NCBI GenBank assembly: GCA_963796705.1 | Contig: CAWCMK010000003.1 | Location: forward strand, 310,001-374,000 | Direction: 5' to 3' | From: VRUE01 sp963796705 | Lineage (GTDB): Bacteria > Actinomycetota > Thermoleophilia > Solirubrobacterales > 70-9 | DNA length: 64,000 bases | Shown: one piece after another, positions 24,625-32,889 of the stretch | How positions within the stretch are numbered: the stretch's first letter is position 1 | Layout of the letters: the number at the start of each line of letters is the position of its first letter | Notes under the pieces: model-generated | What the model was told of the DNA's origin: nothing | The model's database searches: none | The model's input: only the letters and a program-made list of their open reading frames with translations | Translations under genes and position numbers: made by a program

Positions 24625-26085
24625 ATGAGCACGGACCGCAACCGCTGGCTGGCCCTCTACGTCCTCTGCGGAGGCATGCTGATGATCGTCCTCGACGCGA
24701 CGATCGTGAACGTCGCCCTACCCTCGATCCAGAACAGCCTCGGCTTCTCACAGAACAATCTCGCCTGGGTCATTAACGCCTACCTGATCCCCTTCGGGGG
24801 CCTGCTGTTGCTCGCCGGCCGGATGGGTGACCTGCTGGGCCAGCGCCGCATCTTCCTCGCCGGGCTGGCCCTCTTCACACTGGCATCACTCGGCTGCGCC
24901 GCGGCTCAGACTCAGGCGATGCTGATTGCCGGCCGCTTCTTTGCCGGCGTCGGCGGCGCCTTCGCCTCGGCGGTGATCTTGGGGATGATCGTGACGATGT
25001 TCCCGGAGCCCCGTGAGCAGGCAAGGGCGATCGGCGTCTACGGCTTTGTCGCCTCGGCCGGCGGCTCGATCGGACTGCTCGCCGGGGGCGGCCTCACCCA
25101 GGCGATCAGCTGGCACTGGATCTTTCTGATCAACCTGCCGATCGGCGTCGGCGTCGGGCTCGGTGCCCTGCGGCTGGTCGAGGATCGTCCCGGGATCGGC
25201 CTCGGGGCCGGCGCGGACGTGCCGGGCGCCGCGCTGATCACGGGCTCCCTGATGCTGGGCACCTACGCGATCCTCGGGATCAACGATCACGGCTGGGGTT
25301 CGACCCAGACGCTCGGCTTGAGTGCCGCCTCGGCGCTGCTCTTCGCCGCCTTCCTCGTGCGCCAGGCCCGCGTGCCAAACCCGCTGGTCCCGTTGCGGCT
25401 CTTCCGCAACCGCAACCTCTCGGGCGCCAACCTGATCCAGGCTCTGCTGGTCGCCGGGATGTTCGGGATGTTCTTCCTCGGGGCCCTGTACCTGCAGCGG
25501 ATTCTCGGCTATGACGCCCTCCAGGTAGGTCTCGCATTTCTGCCGGCGACGCTTGCCATGGGGACGCTCTCGCTCGGCTTCTCCGAAAAATTGATCATGC
25601 GCTTTGGTCCTCGCAGGACGCTGATCCCGGGAGTGGCGATGATCGGCGCCGGCCTGCTGCTCTTCGCCCGCGCCCCGGTTCACGGCAGCTACCTCGCGGA
25701 CCTGCTGCCGCCGATGCTTCTCGTCGGCATCGGAGTCGGGACCTCCTTCCCGTCGCTGATGACCCTGGCGATGTCGGGGGCAGGGCCGAGCGAAGCCGGG
25801 CTCGCCTCGGGTGTCGTCAACACCAGCCTCCAGGTCGGAGGGGCGATCGGGCTCGCCGTGCTCGCGACCCTCGCCAGCGAGCGCACTGCCGCGCTCGCCA
25901 ACGGCACCCCCCACCTTGAGGCACTCAACTCCGGCTACCACCTCGCCTATCTGGTGGGCGCTGCGCTGGTCGCGGTGGCGCTCCTGATCGCGATCGCCGT
26001 GCTTCGCCCGCCGGCGCCTGAGGCATCGCTCGCGAGCGATGCGGCGGGCCGCGATCCCGAGCCAGCCTACTCGGAGGTCGGCTAG
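24625..26085 (+). CDS. MFS drug exporter, DHA2 (EmrB/QacA) family, 14 helices
   Basis: A 486-residue proton-driven multidrug or metabolite exporter. Hallmarks are the first helix ending LDATIVNVALPSIQNSLGFS (motif D1, LDxTIVNVALP), WVINAYLIPFGGLLLLAGRMGDLLGQRRIF (motif A), and the motif C segment VYGFVASAGGSIGLLAGGGLTQ. Fourteen hydrophobic stretches can be counted. ATG 24625. It is divergent from the HxlR-SCP2 regulator, which probably controls it. A short perfect inverted repeat overlaps its stop codon. Substrate cannot be read. Confidence 0.92.
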   Translation: MSTDRNRWLALYVLCGGMLMIVLDATIVNVALPSIQNSLGFSQNNLAWVINAYLIPFGGLLLLAGRMGDLLGQRRIFLAGLALFTLASLGCAAAQTQAMLIAGRFFAGVGGAFASAVILGMIVTMFPEPREQARAIGVYGFVASAGGSIGLLAGGGLTQAISWHWIFLINLPIGVGVGLGALRLVEDRPGIGLGAGADVPGAALITGSLMLGTYAILGINDHGWGSTQTLGLSAASALLFAAFLVRQARVPNPLVPLRLFRNRNLSGANLIQALLVAGMFGMFFLGALYLQRILGYDALQVGLAFLPATLAMGTLSLGFSEKLIMRFGPRRTLIPGVAMIGAGLLLFARAPVHGSYLADLLPPMLLVGIGVGTSFPSLMTLAMSGAGPSEAGLASGVVNTSLQVGGAIGLAVLATLASERTAALANGTPHLEALNSGYHLAYLVGAALVAVALLIAIAVLRPPAPEASLASDAAGRDPEPAYSEVG

Positions 26086-26109
26086 TCAATAGTTGGAAAA
26101 TCGCCGACC
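26076..26109 (+). terminator. Weak inverted repeat after the MFS gene
   Basis: GGTCGGC at 26076-26082 and GCCGACC at 26103-26109 are exact complements separated by 20 bases, and the left arm touches the MFS stop codon. No T-run follows, so it could be a Rho-assisted end, a processing hairpin, or chance. Confidence 0.25.
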
Positions 26110-26159
26110 AAGGCCTGCCTCGGCTCAATCGGCCCCCGAGCGCCGTCGATGAGGATGAG

Positions 26160-27260
26160 ATGGACGCTCGGCCCCCTCACTCGCCACCGCATACGTTTCC
26201 GGCGGACCCCCACGAGGAACGTGCCCGGATGGGGCGCATCTCCGGCGGCCTTTGGGTGGTCGGCGGCCTGGTCGCCATCGTCTGCACCTTCCTCCCCGGC
26301 GCCTCGCATGGCAACACCGCGGCCGTCCTCGCTCTTGCAGCCATCGTGCTCGCCTACGGCTTCGGCAGCCTCGCCGGCTGGATCCCATGGGAGCGGGCCT
26401 CGATGCGGACGCTCGCAATCGGCATGCTCCTCGCCGTCCCGGTTCTCGGCCTAGCGATCTACCTGACAGGCGGCTCGATCAGCTACGTGGAGCCGTTGCT
26501 CCCCTGCTCGCTCCTATATGCGGCCCTCTTCCCGATGCGCTGGGCCTGGCCGCTGGCGATCGAGCTGATCGCCGTCGCGGGCGCGCCACTTCTCTATGAC
26601 GGTCGCGCAATGGAAACCGCCTTCCTGCCGAGATATGTGGCTCTGGTCGCCGGCTTCCTGGCGCTGACCGCGGTTGTGATCCGTCTCAAGGGCAGGCTGG
26701 TGCAGGCCGAGGTGCACCAGCGCCAGATCGCCAACCGCGACCCGCTGACCGGGATCGCCAACCGCCGCGCCTTCGACGCCGCCCTGCGAGACGAGCTCGA
26801 GAAGCGCGCGGCCTCCCGGGGGCGGCGTGAGGAGGACGGCGAGCCGCTGGCGCTGATGATCTTCGACCTCGACGACTTCAAGACGATCAACGATGAGCGC
26901 GGGCACCTGGTTGGCGATGCGGTGCTGCGCCAGACGGCCACGCGCGCCTGCGCAGTCCTGCGTTCGACCGACCTGCTGGCGAGGATCGGGGGCGATGAGT
27001 TTGCGGTGATCGCTCCCGGGGCCCGCGGGGAGAACGCCGAGCGGATAGTGGAAGCGATCCGCTCGGCGGTCTCAGCCAGGGACCCGGACCACCCCGCGGT
27101 TCCGAGCCCGGTGGCCTCGGTCGGGCTCGCGATCTTCCCCGAGGACGGCGAGGACTTCGAGACCCTGATGCGCGCGGCCGACCAACGTCTGTTGCAGCGC
27201 AAGTCCCCCAGCGGCCGCATTTTTCCGGGTCGCGGCAGGGAACCCCTGAGGCTCCTCTGA
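26160..27260 (+). CDS. Membrane diguanylate cyclase (GGDEF)
   Basis: Makes cyclic di-GMP from two GTP. The N-terminal 180 residues hold about six membrane helices with no recognisable sensor motif. The GGDEF domain (about 190-355) has NRDPLTGIANRRAFD, LMIFDLDDFKTINDERGHLVGD and an intact catalytic RIGGDEFAV. RSTD lies five residues before GGDEF, which is the inhibitory product-binding I-site, so it is probably an active, feedback-inhibited enzyme. Start ATG 26160, preceded by GAGGATGAG, a plausible ribosome site. It ends 13 bases before the queuosine-salvage gene. Signal input is unknown. Confidence 0.92.
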   Translation: MDARPPHSPPHTFPADPHEERARMGRISGGLWVVGGLVAIVCTFLPGASHGNTAAVLALAAIVLAYGFGSLAGWIPWERASMRTLAIGMLLAVPVLGLAIYLTGGSISYVEPLLPCSLLYAALFPMRWAWPLAIELIAVAGAPLLYDGRAMETAFLPRYVALVAGFLALTAVVIRLKGRLVQAEVHQRQIANRDPLTGIANRRAFDAALRDELEKRAASRGRREEDGEPLALMIFDLDDFKTINDERGHLVGDAVLRQTATRACAVLRSTDLLARIGGDEFAVIAPGARGENAERIVEAIRSAVSARDPDHPAVPSPVASVGLAIFPEDGEDFETLMRAADQRLLQRKSPSGRIFPGRGREPLRLL

Positions 27261-27273
27261 AGGATCTCTAGGC

Positions 27274-28194
27274 TTGGCGGGGCGAGTGAACGTCCCGAAC
27301 CGAGTCCGCGCCGCCTGCGCCCGAGTGGCCGCCCGCGCCCGGTCTGTCACGGTCCTCTCCGCGGGAATCGAGTCCTGCTGCCGGGGCCTCGCGGTTTGCA
27401 GCGAGATCGCGCCCGAGAAGAGCCCGGCCGGAGATCGCGAGCAGCGGGGCGCCTTCGTCATCTGCCTTGACGCGATCAACTTCGGCTCCGGCTGGTGGCC
27501 GACGATCCGCAAGCGGCCGGGCCACTCCGGTTACGGGACGATCGCCGCGGCCCTCGGCGAACACGCCGACCGCCACGGGGCCTGGACGGCCGCCGAACTG
27601 GCGGGTCTCAGCGCCGGCGAGGTGGCGGCTGTCCTCGGCCAAGACCCCGGGCATCCGCTGATGGCCAAGTTCGCGACCGCCCTGCGCGACGTCGGCGAGC
27701 GTGTCGCGGGCGAGCATGACGGCAGCTTCGCGGTGCTCGTCGAGGCCGCCGAGGGGTCCGCCGCGACGCTCGCCGGAACCCTGGCGAGCTGGGACAGCTT
27801 CGCCGATGTCTCTAGCTATGAGGGCGAGCCGGTGCCCTTCTACAAGCGCGCTCAGATAGCTGCCGCCGACCTCGACCGCGTCGGCGCCGCCTCCTTCGCC
27901 GACCTCGACCGGCTCACCGCGTTCGCCGACAACCTCGTCCCCCATGTCCTGCGCCTCGATGGCGTGCTGCGCCTCGACCCCGCCCTTGCCGCCGCCATCG
28001 ATCGCGGCGAGTTGCTTGTGCACGGCTCGCCCGAGGAGGTCGAGCTGCGCGCCTGCGCGGTGCACGCCGTCGAGTTGCTTGCCGCGGCGAGCGGTCGCTC
28101 GCCGGCCGAGATCGACGGCATCCTCTGGCGACGCGGGGGCGGCGCCCGCTACAAGGAAACGCCCCGCCCGCGCTCGCGCAACACCGCCTACTGA
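27274..28194 (+). CDS. Queuosine salvage protein (DUF2419/Qng1-like queuosine-5'-phosphate glycosidase)
   Basis: The family frees queuine from queuosine 5'-phosphate for reuse in tRNA modification. The protein of about 306 residues starts at TTG 27274 (GTG 27286 is an alternative). Family blocks: CLDAINFGSGWWPTIRK near residue 68, GHSGYGTIAAAL, SWDSFADVSSYEGEPVPFYKRAQI near 170-195, then LTAFADNLVPHVLRLDGVL, and ELRACAVHAVELLA toward the end. The SYEGxxVPFYKRAQI and ADN residues form the known active site in eukaryotic and bacterial homologues. It overlaps the convergent oxidoreductase gene by seven bases. It implies use of salvaged queuosine; no queuosine-synthesis gene is seen in the window. 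Confidence 0.85.
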   Translation: MAGRVNVPNRVRAACARVAARARSVTVLSAGIESCCRGLAVCSEIAPEKSPAGDREQRGAFVICLDAINFGSGWWPTIRKRPGHSGYGTIAAALGEHADRHGAWTAAELAGLSAGEVAAVLGQDPGHPLMAKFATALRDVGERVAGEHDGSFAVLVEAAEGSAATLAGTLASWDSFADVSSYEGEPVPFYKRAQIAAADLDRVGAASFADLDRLTAFADNLVPHVLRLDGVLRLDPALAAAIDRGELLVHGSPEEVELRACAVHAVELLAAASGRSPAEIDGILWRRGGGARYKETPRPRSRNTAY

Positions 28195-29495
28195 GCGGTC
28201 GCCGCCGAGCGGCTCTCCTCGGCCGGCGGCGCACCGGCCCCCCTGCGCCTCAGCGTGTGACGTGCGTTGATCAGGACCGTTCTCGGCATCATGGTCGCCA
28301 TCGTCCGGGCCGGCCCGATCTGACGGGTTCCGAACTTATCGAACCGCGTGGCGAGCTTCGCGTCCCGGGCCGCCGCAGCGAAGAGGGCCCGTTCAGGCGG
28401 CGATAGCGACCTGCCGCTGGAATAGTCGTGCATCATGAAGGCATGGCCACCGAGCCGGCGTTTGTGCTGGCGTCTGTAGCGCTTCAGGCCGCGCTCGAGG
28501 GGCTCCTCGCCGTGCAGGGCAGGCGTGACTGAGTCGGCCAGCCATTCGCCGGACTGGAAGGCCCAGCCACAGCCGACTCCGAAGAGCGGGTCGGCGGCCA
28601 GCGCGGCGTCGCCGATCAGTCCCAGGCCGGGAGCCGTCGGGACCCGTACCCGGTTCGGCATCTCAACCTTGCCGAGCACCGGCTCGACCAGTCCGGCGGC
28701 GTCGATCGGCGGCGGCTCGGGGAGGCCAGCCATGAAGGAGACGAGGGCCGCGGTCGCATCCGCTTTGAACTCGGGCAACAGCTCCTTGGTCGGCATCGCC
28801 GCGTAGAAGACGAGGCCGGAGTCGGTCGGGAAGGCAGCGGCCCAGTTGGGGTCGAGGAACCAGACGGAGCCGTCCGGTGCAAATCTCGGCATCTCGCCCT
28901 CGAAGTAGCCGCCGTAGGCGAAGCGGCCGTGTGGCAGGATCTTTTCCTTGACCCCGGAAAGCTCGGCGATGTCGGAATCGCGCCCGTCGGCCCCGATCAC
29001 CAGCTTCGCCCGCAGAGAGGTCTCGAGCCCATCGCGGTCACGGGCCTGGACACCCACGACGGTCTCACCATCCCAAATCAGCTCGCGAGCGGACCGGCCC
29101 AGGAGCAGCTCCACTCCGGGCGTCTGTGCGGCCACGTCCCTGACCAGAGGGTCGAGGAGCTCGCGGCGCAGGTTGACGGCCCGCCCGGCCTCCTCGGGCG
29201 GTGCCTCGATCCAGCCCCAGCGGGTCCAGGCGTGGATCCGTGACCGCACGCCCCCAGCTTCGATGATCGGCTCGAGCAAACCGAGCCGTTCGAGCGTCGG
29301 CACCCCCGAGGCCTGGATGAAATGCGAGCAGATGCGCTTGAATGCGTCGGGTTCGGGCTGTTTCTCGAGCAGCGCTACCCGCACCCCCGCGCGGCCGAGG
29401 AGGATCGCGGCGGTGCAACCCGCGAGGCTGCCGCCGACGATCACTGCGTCGTATTCGCTTGATTGGATTCCGCTGCGATCTTCTGTGCTGCTCAT
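28188..29495 (-). CDS. FAD-dependent oxidoreductase (geranylgeranyl-reductase/halogenase-like)
   Basis: A flavoprotein of about 435 residues. ATG 29495 is chosen because GGAGG lies about five bases upstream; the GTG at 29501 is inside that site. The N-terminal dinucleotide-binding motif reads AVIVGGSLAGCTAAILLGR, followed by LLEKQPEPDAF. A second FAD motif is LVIGADGRDSDIAELSGV, and GLIGDAALAADPLFGVGCGWAF is the ribityl-phosphate contact of the p-hydroxybenzoate-hydroxylase fold. Substrate is unknown; related enzymes hydroxylate, halogenate or reduce hydrophobic molecules. It diverges from a PadR gene 68 bases away, so PadR probably regulates it. Confidence 0.87.
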   Translation of the reverse strand: MSSTEDRSGIQSSEYDAVIVGGSLAGCTAAILLGRAGVRVALLEKQPEPDAFKRICSHFIQASGVPTLERLGLLEPIIEAGGVRSRIHAWTRWGWIEAPPEEAGRAVNLRRELLDPLVRDVAAQTPGVELLLGRSARELIWDGETVVGVQARDRDGLETSLRAKLVIGADGRDSDIAELSGVKEKILPHGRFAYGGYFEGEMPRFAPDGSVWFLDPNWAAAFPTDSGLVFYAAMPTKELLPEFKADATAALVSFMAGLPEPPPIDAAGLVEPVLGKVEMPNRVRVPTAPGLGLIGDAALAADPLFGVGCGWAFQSGEWLADSVTPALHGEEPLERGLKRYRRQHKRRLGGHAFMMHDYSSGRSLSPPERALFAAAARDAKLATRFDKFGTRQIGPARTMATMMPRTVLINARHTLRRRGAGAPPAEESRSAATAQ

Positions 29496-29563
29496 GGCCA
29501 CCTCCGCGTGCCGCTGAGAAGAGAGAGTCCTAACGGTTCGGCTCGTACTATACGCTTTGAACG
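29496..29563. promoter_or_regulatory. Divergent promoter region of oxidoreductase and PadR genes
   Basis: A 68-base gap. On the plus strand TACTAT and the overlapping TATACG lie 9-12 bases before the PadR ATG and could be -10 elements; no good -35 is apparent. The usual PadR ATGT-N8-ACAT palindrome is not obvious. Confidence 0.3.
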
Positions 29564-30121
29564 ATGAACAGCAACTCGACTAGCGAGGCGAAGCCGCAGA
29601 TCAGGCTGACCACCACCTCCTACGCCCTGCTGGCGCTGCTCGAGCAGCTCGGCGAGGCGACCTCATACGACATCAAGCAGGCGCTCGAGAAATCGATCGA
29701 GAACTTCTGGCCGGTCCCCCACACGACGGCCTACGAGGAGCCGGCGCGCCTCGCGGCGGGCGGCCTCCTCTCGGTCACCCAGGAGCCCGGCGGCCGTCGT
29801 CGCAAGAGCTACTCGCTGACCGAGGAGGGTCACGCGGCGCTGGCCGCCTGGGCCGCCGAGCCGGTCGCGGCGCCGCCACAGCTGCGCGATGAACTGTTGC
29901 TCAAGGTCTTCGCCGGGGCGGACCCCTCCGCGCTCACGGCGGCCAGGGTCGACTGGCATCGGGCCAAGCTCGGGGAGCTGCGCGGCTACCTCGAGGATGT
30001 TCGCCAAGCTGAGGGCTGGGGGCCCTCGGAGCGCACCCTGATTGCGGGCGTCGCCTACCACGAGATGATGATCGGCCTGCTGGAGGGCTTCGACGCGGAG
30101 CTCCGCGGAGGCGGAGGATGA
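29564..30121 (+). CDS. PadR-family transcriptional regulator
   Basis: A 185-residue dimeric winged-helix regulator. Residues about 15-85 form the PadR head: TTTSYALLALLEQLGEATSYDIKQAL, FWPVPHTTAYEEPARLAAGGLL and GGRRRKSYSLTEEGHAAL. The C-terminal vinculin-like helical region (about 95-180) is usual for the family and mediates dimerisation. ATG 29564. It overlaps the next small gene by four bases. Being divergent from the FAD oxidoreductase, it probably represses that gene; PadR proteins often respond to phenolics or drugs. Confidence 0.92.
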   Translation: MNSNSTSEAKPQIRLTTTSYALLALLEQLGEATSYDIKQALEKSIENFWPVPHTTAYEEPARLAAGGLLSVTQEPGGRRRKSYSLTEEGHAALAAWAAEPVAAPPQLRDELLLKVFAGADPSALTAARVDWHRAKLGELRGYLEDVRQAEGWGPSERTLIAGVAYHEMMIGLLEGFDAELRGGGG

Positions 30122-30429
30122 GCGCCGGGGAGCCCGTCGCCTGCTCACTCGAGGGATCGTCCCTGGGGCAGAGGCTGAGTGCGATCGCGGCGCTAGGCGC
30201 CGAGGCGCTGATCTCCCGCGAGGAGGCCGAGGGCCACCACCTCCTGCGTTTCCGCGCCGGCGGCGGAGTCGACGCCCGTCTTCAGGCGCTGGTCGATGCC
30301 GAGTCGTGCTGCTGCCCCTTTCTGGAGCTCGAGCTGCGCAAGGAGGGCGCCCAGCTGCTCCTCTCGATTGGCGCTGCGGCCGAGGGCCGCGATACCGCGG
30401 CGGCACTGGCAGCCGCCTTCGGAGGCTGA
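30118..30429 (+). CDS. Small Cys-rich protein with a CCCPF motif
   Basis: A 103-residue acidic protein coupled to padR by an ATGA overlap. It has a cluster ESCCCPFLELELRKEG near residue 62, with three consecutive Cys followed by Pro-Phe, flanked by predicted alternating strand and helix and ending in an Ala-rich helix. The ExCCPF pattern is reminiscent of small metal- or redox-handling proteins found beside resistance regulators, but I do not recognise the family. Co-transcription with PadR suggests a linked sensing function. Coding is supported by overlap with padR and by consistent GC-rich third positions. Confidence 0.7.
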   Translation: MSAGEPVACSLEGSSLGQRLSAIAALGAEALISREEAEGHHLLRFRAGGGVDARLQALVDAESCCCPFLELELRKEGAQLLLSIGAAAEGRDTAAALAAAFGG

Positions 30430-30452
30430 GCGTGGCGATTATCCTCGGCCGG

Positions 30453-31250
30453 ATGGGAGGAAGGACTAAAGGGGCCCTATGGCTCTGCGCCCTGGCGGCC
30501 CTCTGCGCCCTGGCATCGTCTGGCCTGGCCCTCGCCGATGTGGTCAGCGGCGGCAACGCCACCGTCTCCTTCGGCGGCTGGATCAGCCCGCGCAAGCTGC
30601 CGCGGAGCGCCGCCGCGCCGATCACCCTGCACGTCGCCGGTACCGTCAGGCCGATCGCCGACCGGCGCCCGGACGCGTTGAAGCGGGTCAAAGTCGAACT
30701 CAATCGGAACGGCGTCCTCAGCACGCGCGGCCTGCCCACCTGTCCGCGGCGGCGCCTGGAGGGGACGACGAGCGCCCAGGCACGGCAAGCTTGTCCCGGC
30801 GCCCTGGTCGGCGTCGGTCGGTTTCGGGCGCACGTCGAAATACCGGAAGGGGCCCCCTTCCCGTCGATCGGCCGGATGCTCGCCTTCAACTCGACGCTCC
30901 ACGGTCACCCCGCGCTGCTCGCCCACGTCTATGGCACCGACCCGGTGCCAACCTCGCAGGTGGTGCCGATCAGCCTTGGCCGCCACGGGGAGGATGGCTT
31001 CGGCTCAACGCTCTCGGTACTGATGCCCGAAGTGGGCCGCGAATGGGGCTACGTGACCGGCTTCGCGATGACCTTCCATCGCCTCTACGCCTATCGGGGG
31101 CATACCCACAGCTTCCTGGCGGCGAGCTGCCCGGCGCCGGCTGGGATCGTGGCGGCGCCCTTCCGTGCGGCCCGCGGCACCTACTACCTGGCCGACGGCC
31201 GCGTCCTGACGAGAGTCGTCAGCGGCAGCTGCCGGGTGCGCGGGGATTAG
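30453..31250 (+). CDS. Secreted protein of unknown function, paralogue of the 58.2 kb gene
   Basis: A 265-residue exported protein. ATG 30453 gives a clear signal peptide (LWLCALAALCALASSGLALA, cleavage likely after ALA); GTG 30432 is an alternative. The mature part starts with NATVSFGGWISPRKLPRS, continues with a Cys pair region (LPTCPRRRLEG and ARQACPGALVG) and ends with SFLAASCPAPAGI and SGSC. Four Cys suggest two disulphides. It is homologous along its length to the gene at 58248-59031 (ISPKALPR, GLAVCPEVRLE, SYLSASCPVPPGF), which contains a frameshift. Function unknown; it resembles small envelope proteins typical of this lineage. Confidence 0.82.
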   Translation: MGGRTKGALWLCALAALCALASSGLALADVVSGGNATVSFGGWISPRKLPRSAAAPITLHVAGTVRPIADRRPDALKRVKVELNRNGVLSTRGLPTCPRRRLEGTTSAQARQACPGALVGVGRFRAHVEIPEGAPFPSIGRMLAFNSTLHGHPALLAHVYGTDPVPTSQVVPISLGRHGEDGFGSTLSVLMPEVGREWGYVTGFAMTFHRLYAYRGHTHSFLAASCPAPAGIVAAPFRAARGTYYLADGRVLTRVVSGSCRVRGD

Positions 31251-31260
31251 GCTCAAGCAT

Positions 31261-32544
31261 CTAACTGTTGGCGAGCTCGAAGGCGGCCTCGGCGCCGAGG
31301 AACGGCGCCAGAGTCATGTAGGTCGCCATCGGCACCAGCTCCGGCATGCTTTCCGGGCCCTTGGCCTTCACCTGGTCATAGATCAGCGCATAGATTGCGC
31401 CGCCGATCGCCTCGGCGGCAATCTCGGGTGTCTCCGGGGCCAGCTCGTAGCCGGGGGCGAGGAGCGCCTCGAGCCCTTCCATGATCGTGTCGCGGGTCTG
31501 CAGGGCGCGTTTGCCCGCCGCGTACATCTCGACCGCCCCGAGCAGGGTGTACTCGGGCTCTTCGGTTCCGAAGCCGAACATCGCTTCGAAGGCGCCCTTC
31601 ACCGATTCCTCCCAGCTGGGGGCGCGGCGGAAGGCGGGCAGCACAGTCGCAAGCATCTGCGCCGAGCCGCTGTCAAGCGCCGCCAGCAGGGCATCTTCCT
31701 TGTTCGCGAAGTGCTCATAGAAGGTGCGCTGGGAGGTCGATGCCCGATCGACGACCTCGGCCACCGTTGTCGCTGGGTAGCCCTTCTCGGCGACAACCGC
31801 GGCGAGTGCGCGCAGCACCCGCTCGGCCGGGTTGGCGACCGCCTGGCGCTCCTCGAAGGGGCGCGCCTTTTGGGAGCGTCGGCGGGGGGTCCGCAGCGGT
31901 CCCGGCGGCGGCGGGTAGGAGAGCCACCACCTCCAGATCTGCGGCGCCAGCGCGGCCAGGCCCTCCTCCTCCTCTCGGTAAAGGCGCTTGTGGATGACCT
32001 TCTGCAGGCCGCCGATCATCGCCCGAATCATTTGCGAGGGCATCTCCTCGCGGCCCGGGATCTCGTCAAAGAGGCTCTTGCCGAACTCCTCGAAGGCGTC
32101 GAGGGTCCGCTCGACGACGACGACTCCTTCCGGGCCGGCCGCGTAGATCTCGACGAAGCACATCTTCGAGGCCGCAGGTTGGGCTGCGATCAGCTTCAGG
32201 AAGGCCTCCAGCGCCTCGCGGGTTCGCTCCTCCCCGGCGGGGGCCTCCTCGGCCGCCTGCTGCATCACTTCGAGGCTCGGCTGGATCAGCGCCTCGGCTG
32301 CCGTCAGAAAGCACTCCTCCTTGTCGGCGAAGTGCCTGTAGAAGGCGCTGCGGGAGACCCCGGAGAGCTGCACCAGGTCGGCGACCGTGGTCGCCTCATA
32401 TCCCTTCTCGGCCACCGTCGCGACCATCGCCGCGAAGAGGCGTTCGCGCTGATTGCGCTCCGCCTCATCGCGCGGGGTGCCCCGTCCGGGACGCATCATC
32501 CGCGTCCTCAGCTCCGTCGCGTCCCCCCACGGCGTCCGCACCAT
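31261..32544 (-). CDS. Double-headed TetR regulator (two TetR units in one chain)
   Basis: A protein of about 427 residues with two complete TetR helix-turn-helix heads. The first reads AEKGYEATTVADLVQLSGVSRSAFYRHFADKEECF near residue 35; the second, AEKGYPATTVAEVVDRASTSQRTFYEHFANKEDAL, lies near 255. Each is followed by a ligand-binding helical body. A proline/arginine linker (PPPPGPLRTPRRRS) joins them. ATG 32544 (MVRTPWGDATELR) is chosen because the same VRTPWG start is recognisable in the paralogue at 52.7-54 kb. A single chain would act as a built-in dimer with two heads that differ. It is divergent from the surface-protein locus and about 170 bases from the first copy of the shared promoter motif. 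Confidence 0.88.
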   Translation of the reverse strand: MVRTPWGDATELRTRMMRPGRGTPRDEAERNQRERLFAAMVATVAEKGYEATTVADLVQLSGVSRSAFYRHFADKEECFLTAAEALIQPSLEVMQQAAEEAPAGEERTREALEAFLKLIAAQPAASKMCFVEIYAAGPEGVVVVERTLDAFEEFGKSLFDEIPGREEMPSQMIRAMIGGLQKVIHKRLYREEEEGLAALAPQIWRWWLSYPPPPGPLRTPRRRSQKARPFEERQAVANPAERVLRALAAVVAEKGYPATTVAEVVDRASTSQRTFYEHFANKEDALLAALDSGSAQMLATVLPAFRRAPSWEESVKGAFEAMFGFGTEEPEYTLLGAVEMYAAGKRALQTRDTIMEGLEALLAPGYELAPETPEIAAEAIGGAIYALIYDQVKAKGPESMPELVPMATYMTLAPFLGAEAAFELANS

Positions 32545-32718
32545 GCGGGCGGACATTAACCGGGTATCCGGGTGTAGTTCAGTATCGATCGCTACCCCCA
32601 TTTTGGCGGTACACGATCGACTCTAAGCACCACTTTTGGCTTCCCAATTGCATGGCCCAATTCCCCATTGTAAAGCCAGTTACACGCTTTGCAACCCAGC
32701 TAGGTACGCGATTGTCTC

Positions 32719-32747
32719 TTGACAACTCGGTCCGCATCTGTTCTCAT
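32719..32747 (+). promoter_or_regulatory. Shared TetR-locus promoter motif, copy S1
   Basis: TTGACA at 32719-32724, a conserved CGGTCCG in the spacer, an extended -10 (TGT then TCTCAT at 32742-32747) with 17-base spacing. The same arrangement recurs at 51922, 59147 and 59778. It drives the surface-protein gene after a 136-base leader. Confidence 0.7.
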
Positions 32748-32753
32748 AGCCTC

Positions 32754-32889
32754 GCCTGGAGGAAGCCCGCTTCCGCAATTGGGGGAAGCGGGGGTGTTCC
32801 AAAGGCGGGAGAACAGAAACGGCCAACAGCCGAGTTCAGGGAACCGAAGGGACCGGCGAGTCGGCTGCGAAGTCAGGAGAGAAACTGCA
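32754..32889 (+). promoter_or_regulatory. Structured 5' leader of the surface-protein gene
   Basis: CCCGCTTCC (32766-32774) pairs with GGAAGCGGG (32784-32792) over nine bases with a nine-base loop. CAGCCGA (32827-32833) pairs with TCGGCTG (32861-32867), enclosing a smaller GTTC/GAAC hairpin. AGGAGA near 32875 is the ribosome site for GTG 32890. No riboswitch family is recognised. Confidence 0.45.

Larger units (their letters stand above)
32545..32889. other. 345-base regulatory gap between double TetR and surface-protein gene
   Basis: Contains no gene. It holds candidate double-TetR upstream sequence (32545-32640), a palindrome TGTAA-N6-TTACA near 32668-32684, the shared promoter motif (32719-32747) and a leader with two hairpins (32766-32792 and 32827-32867), listed separately. 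Confidence 0.5.
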
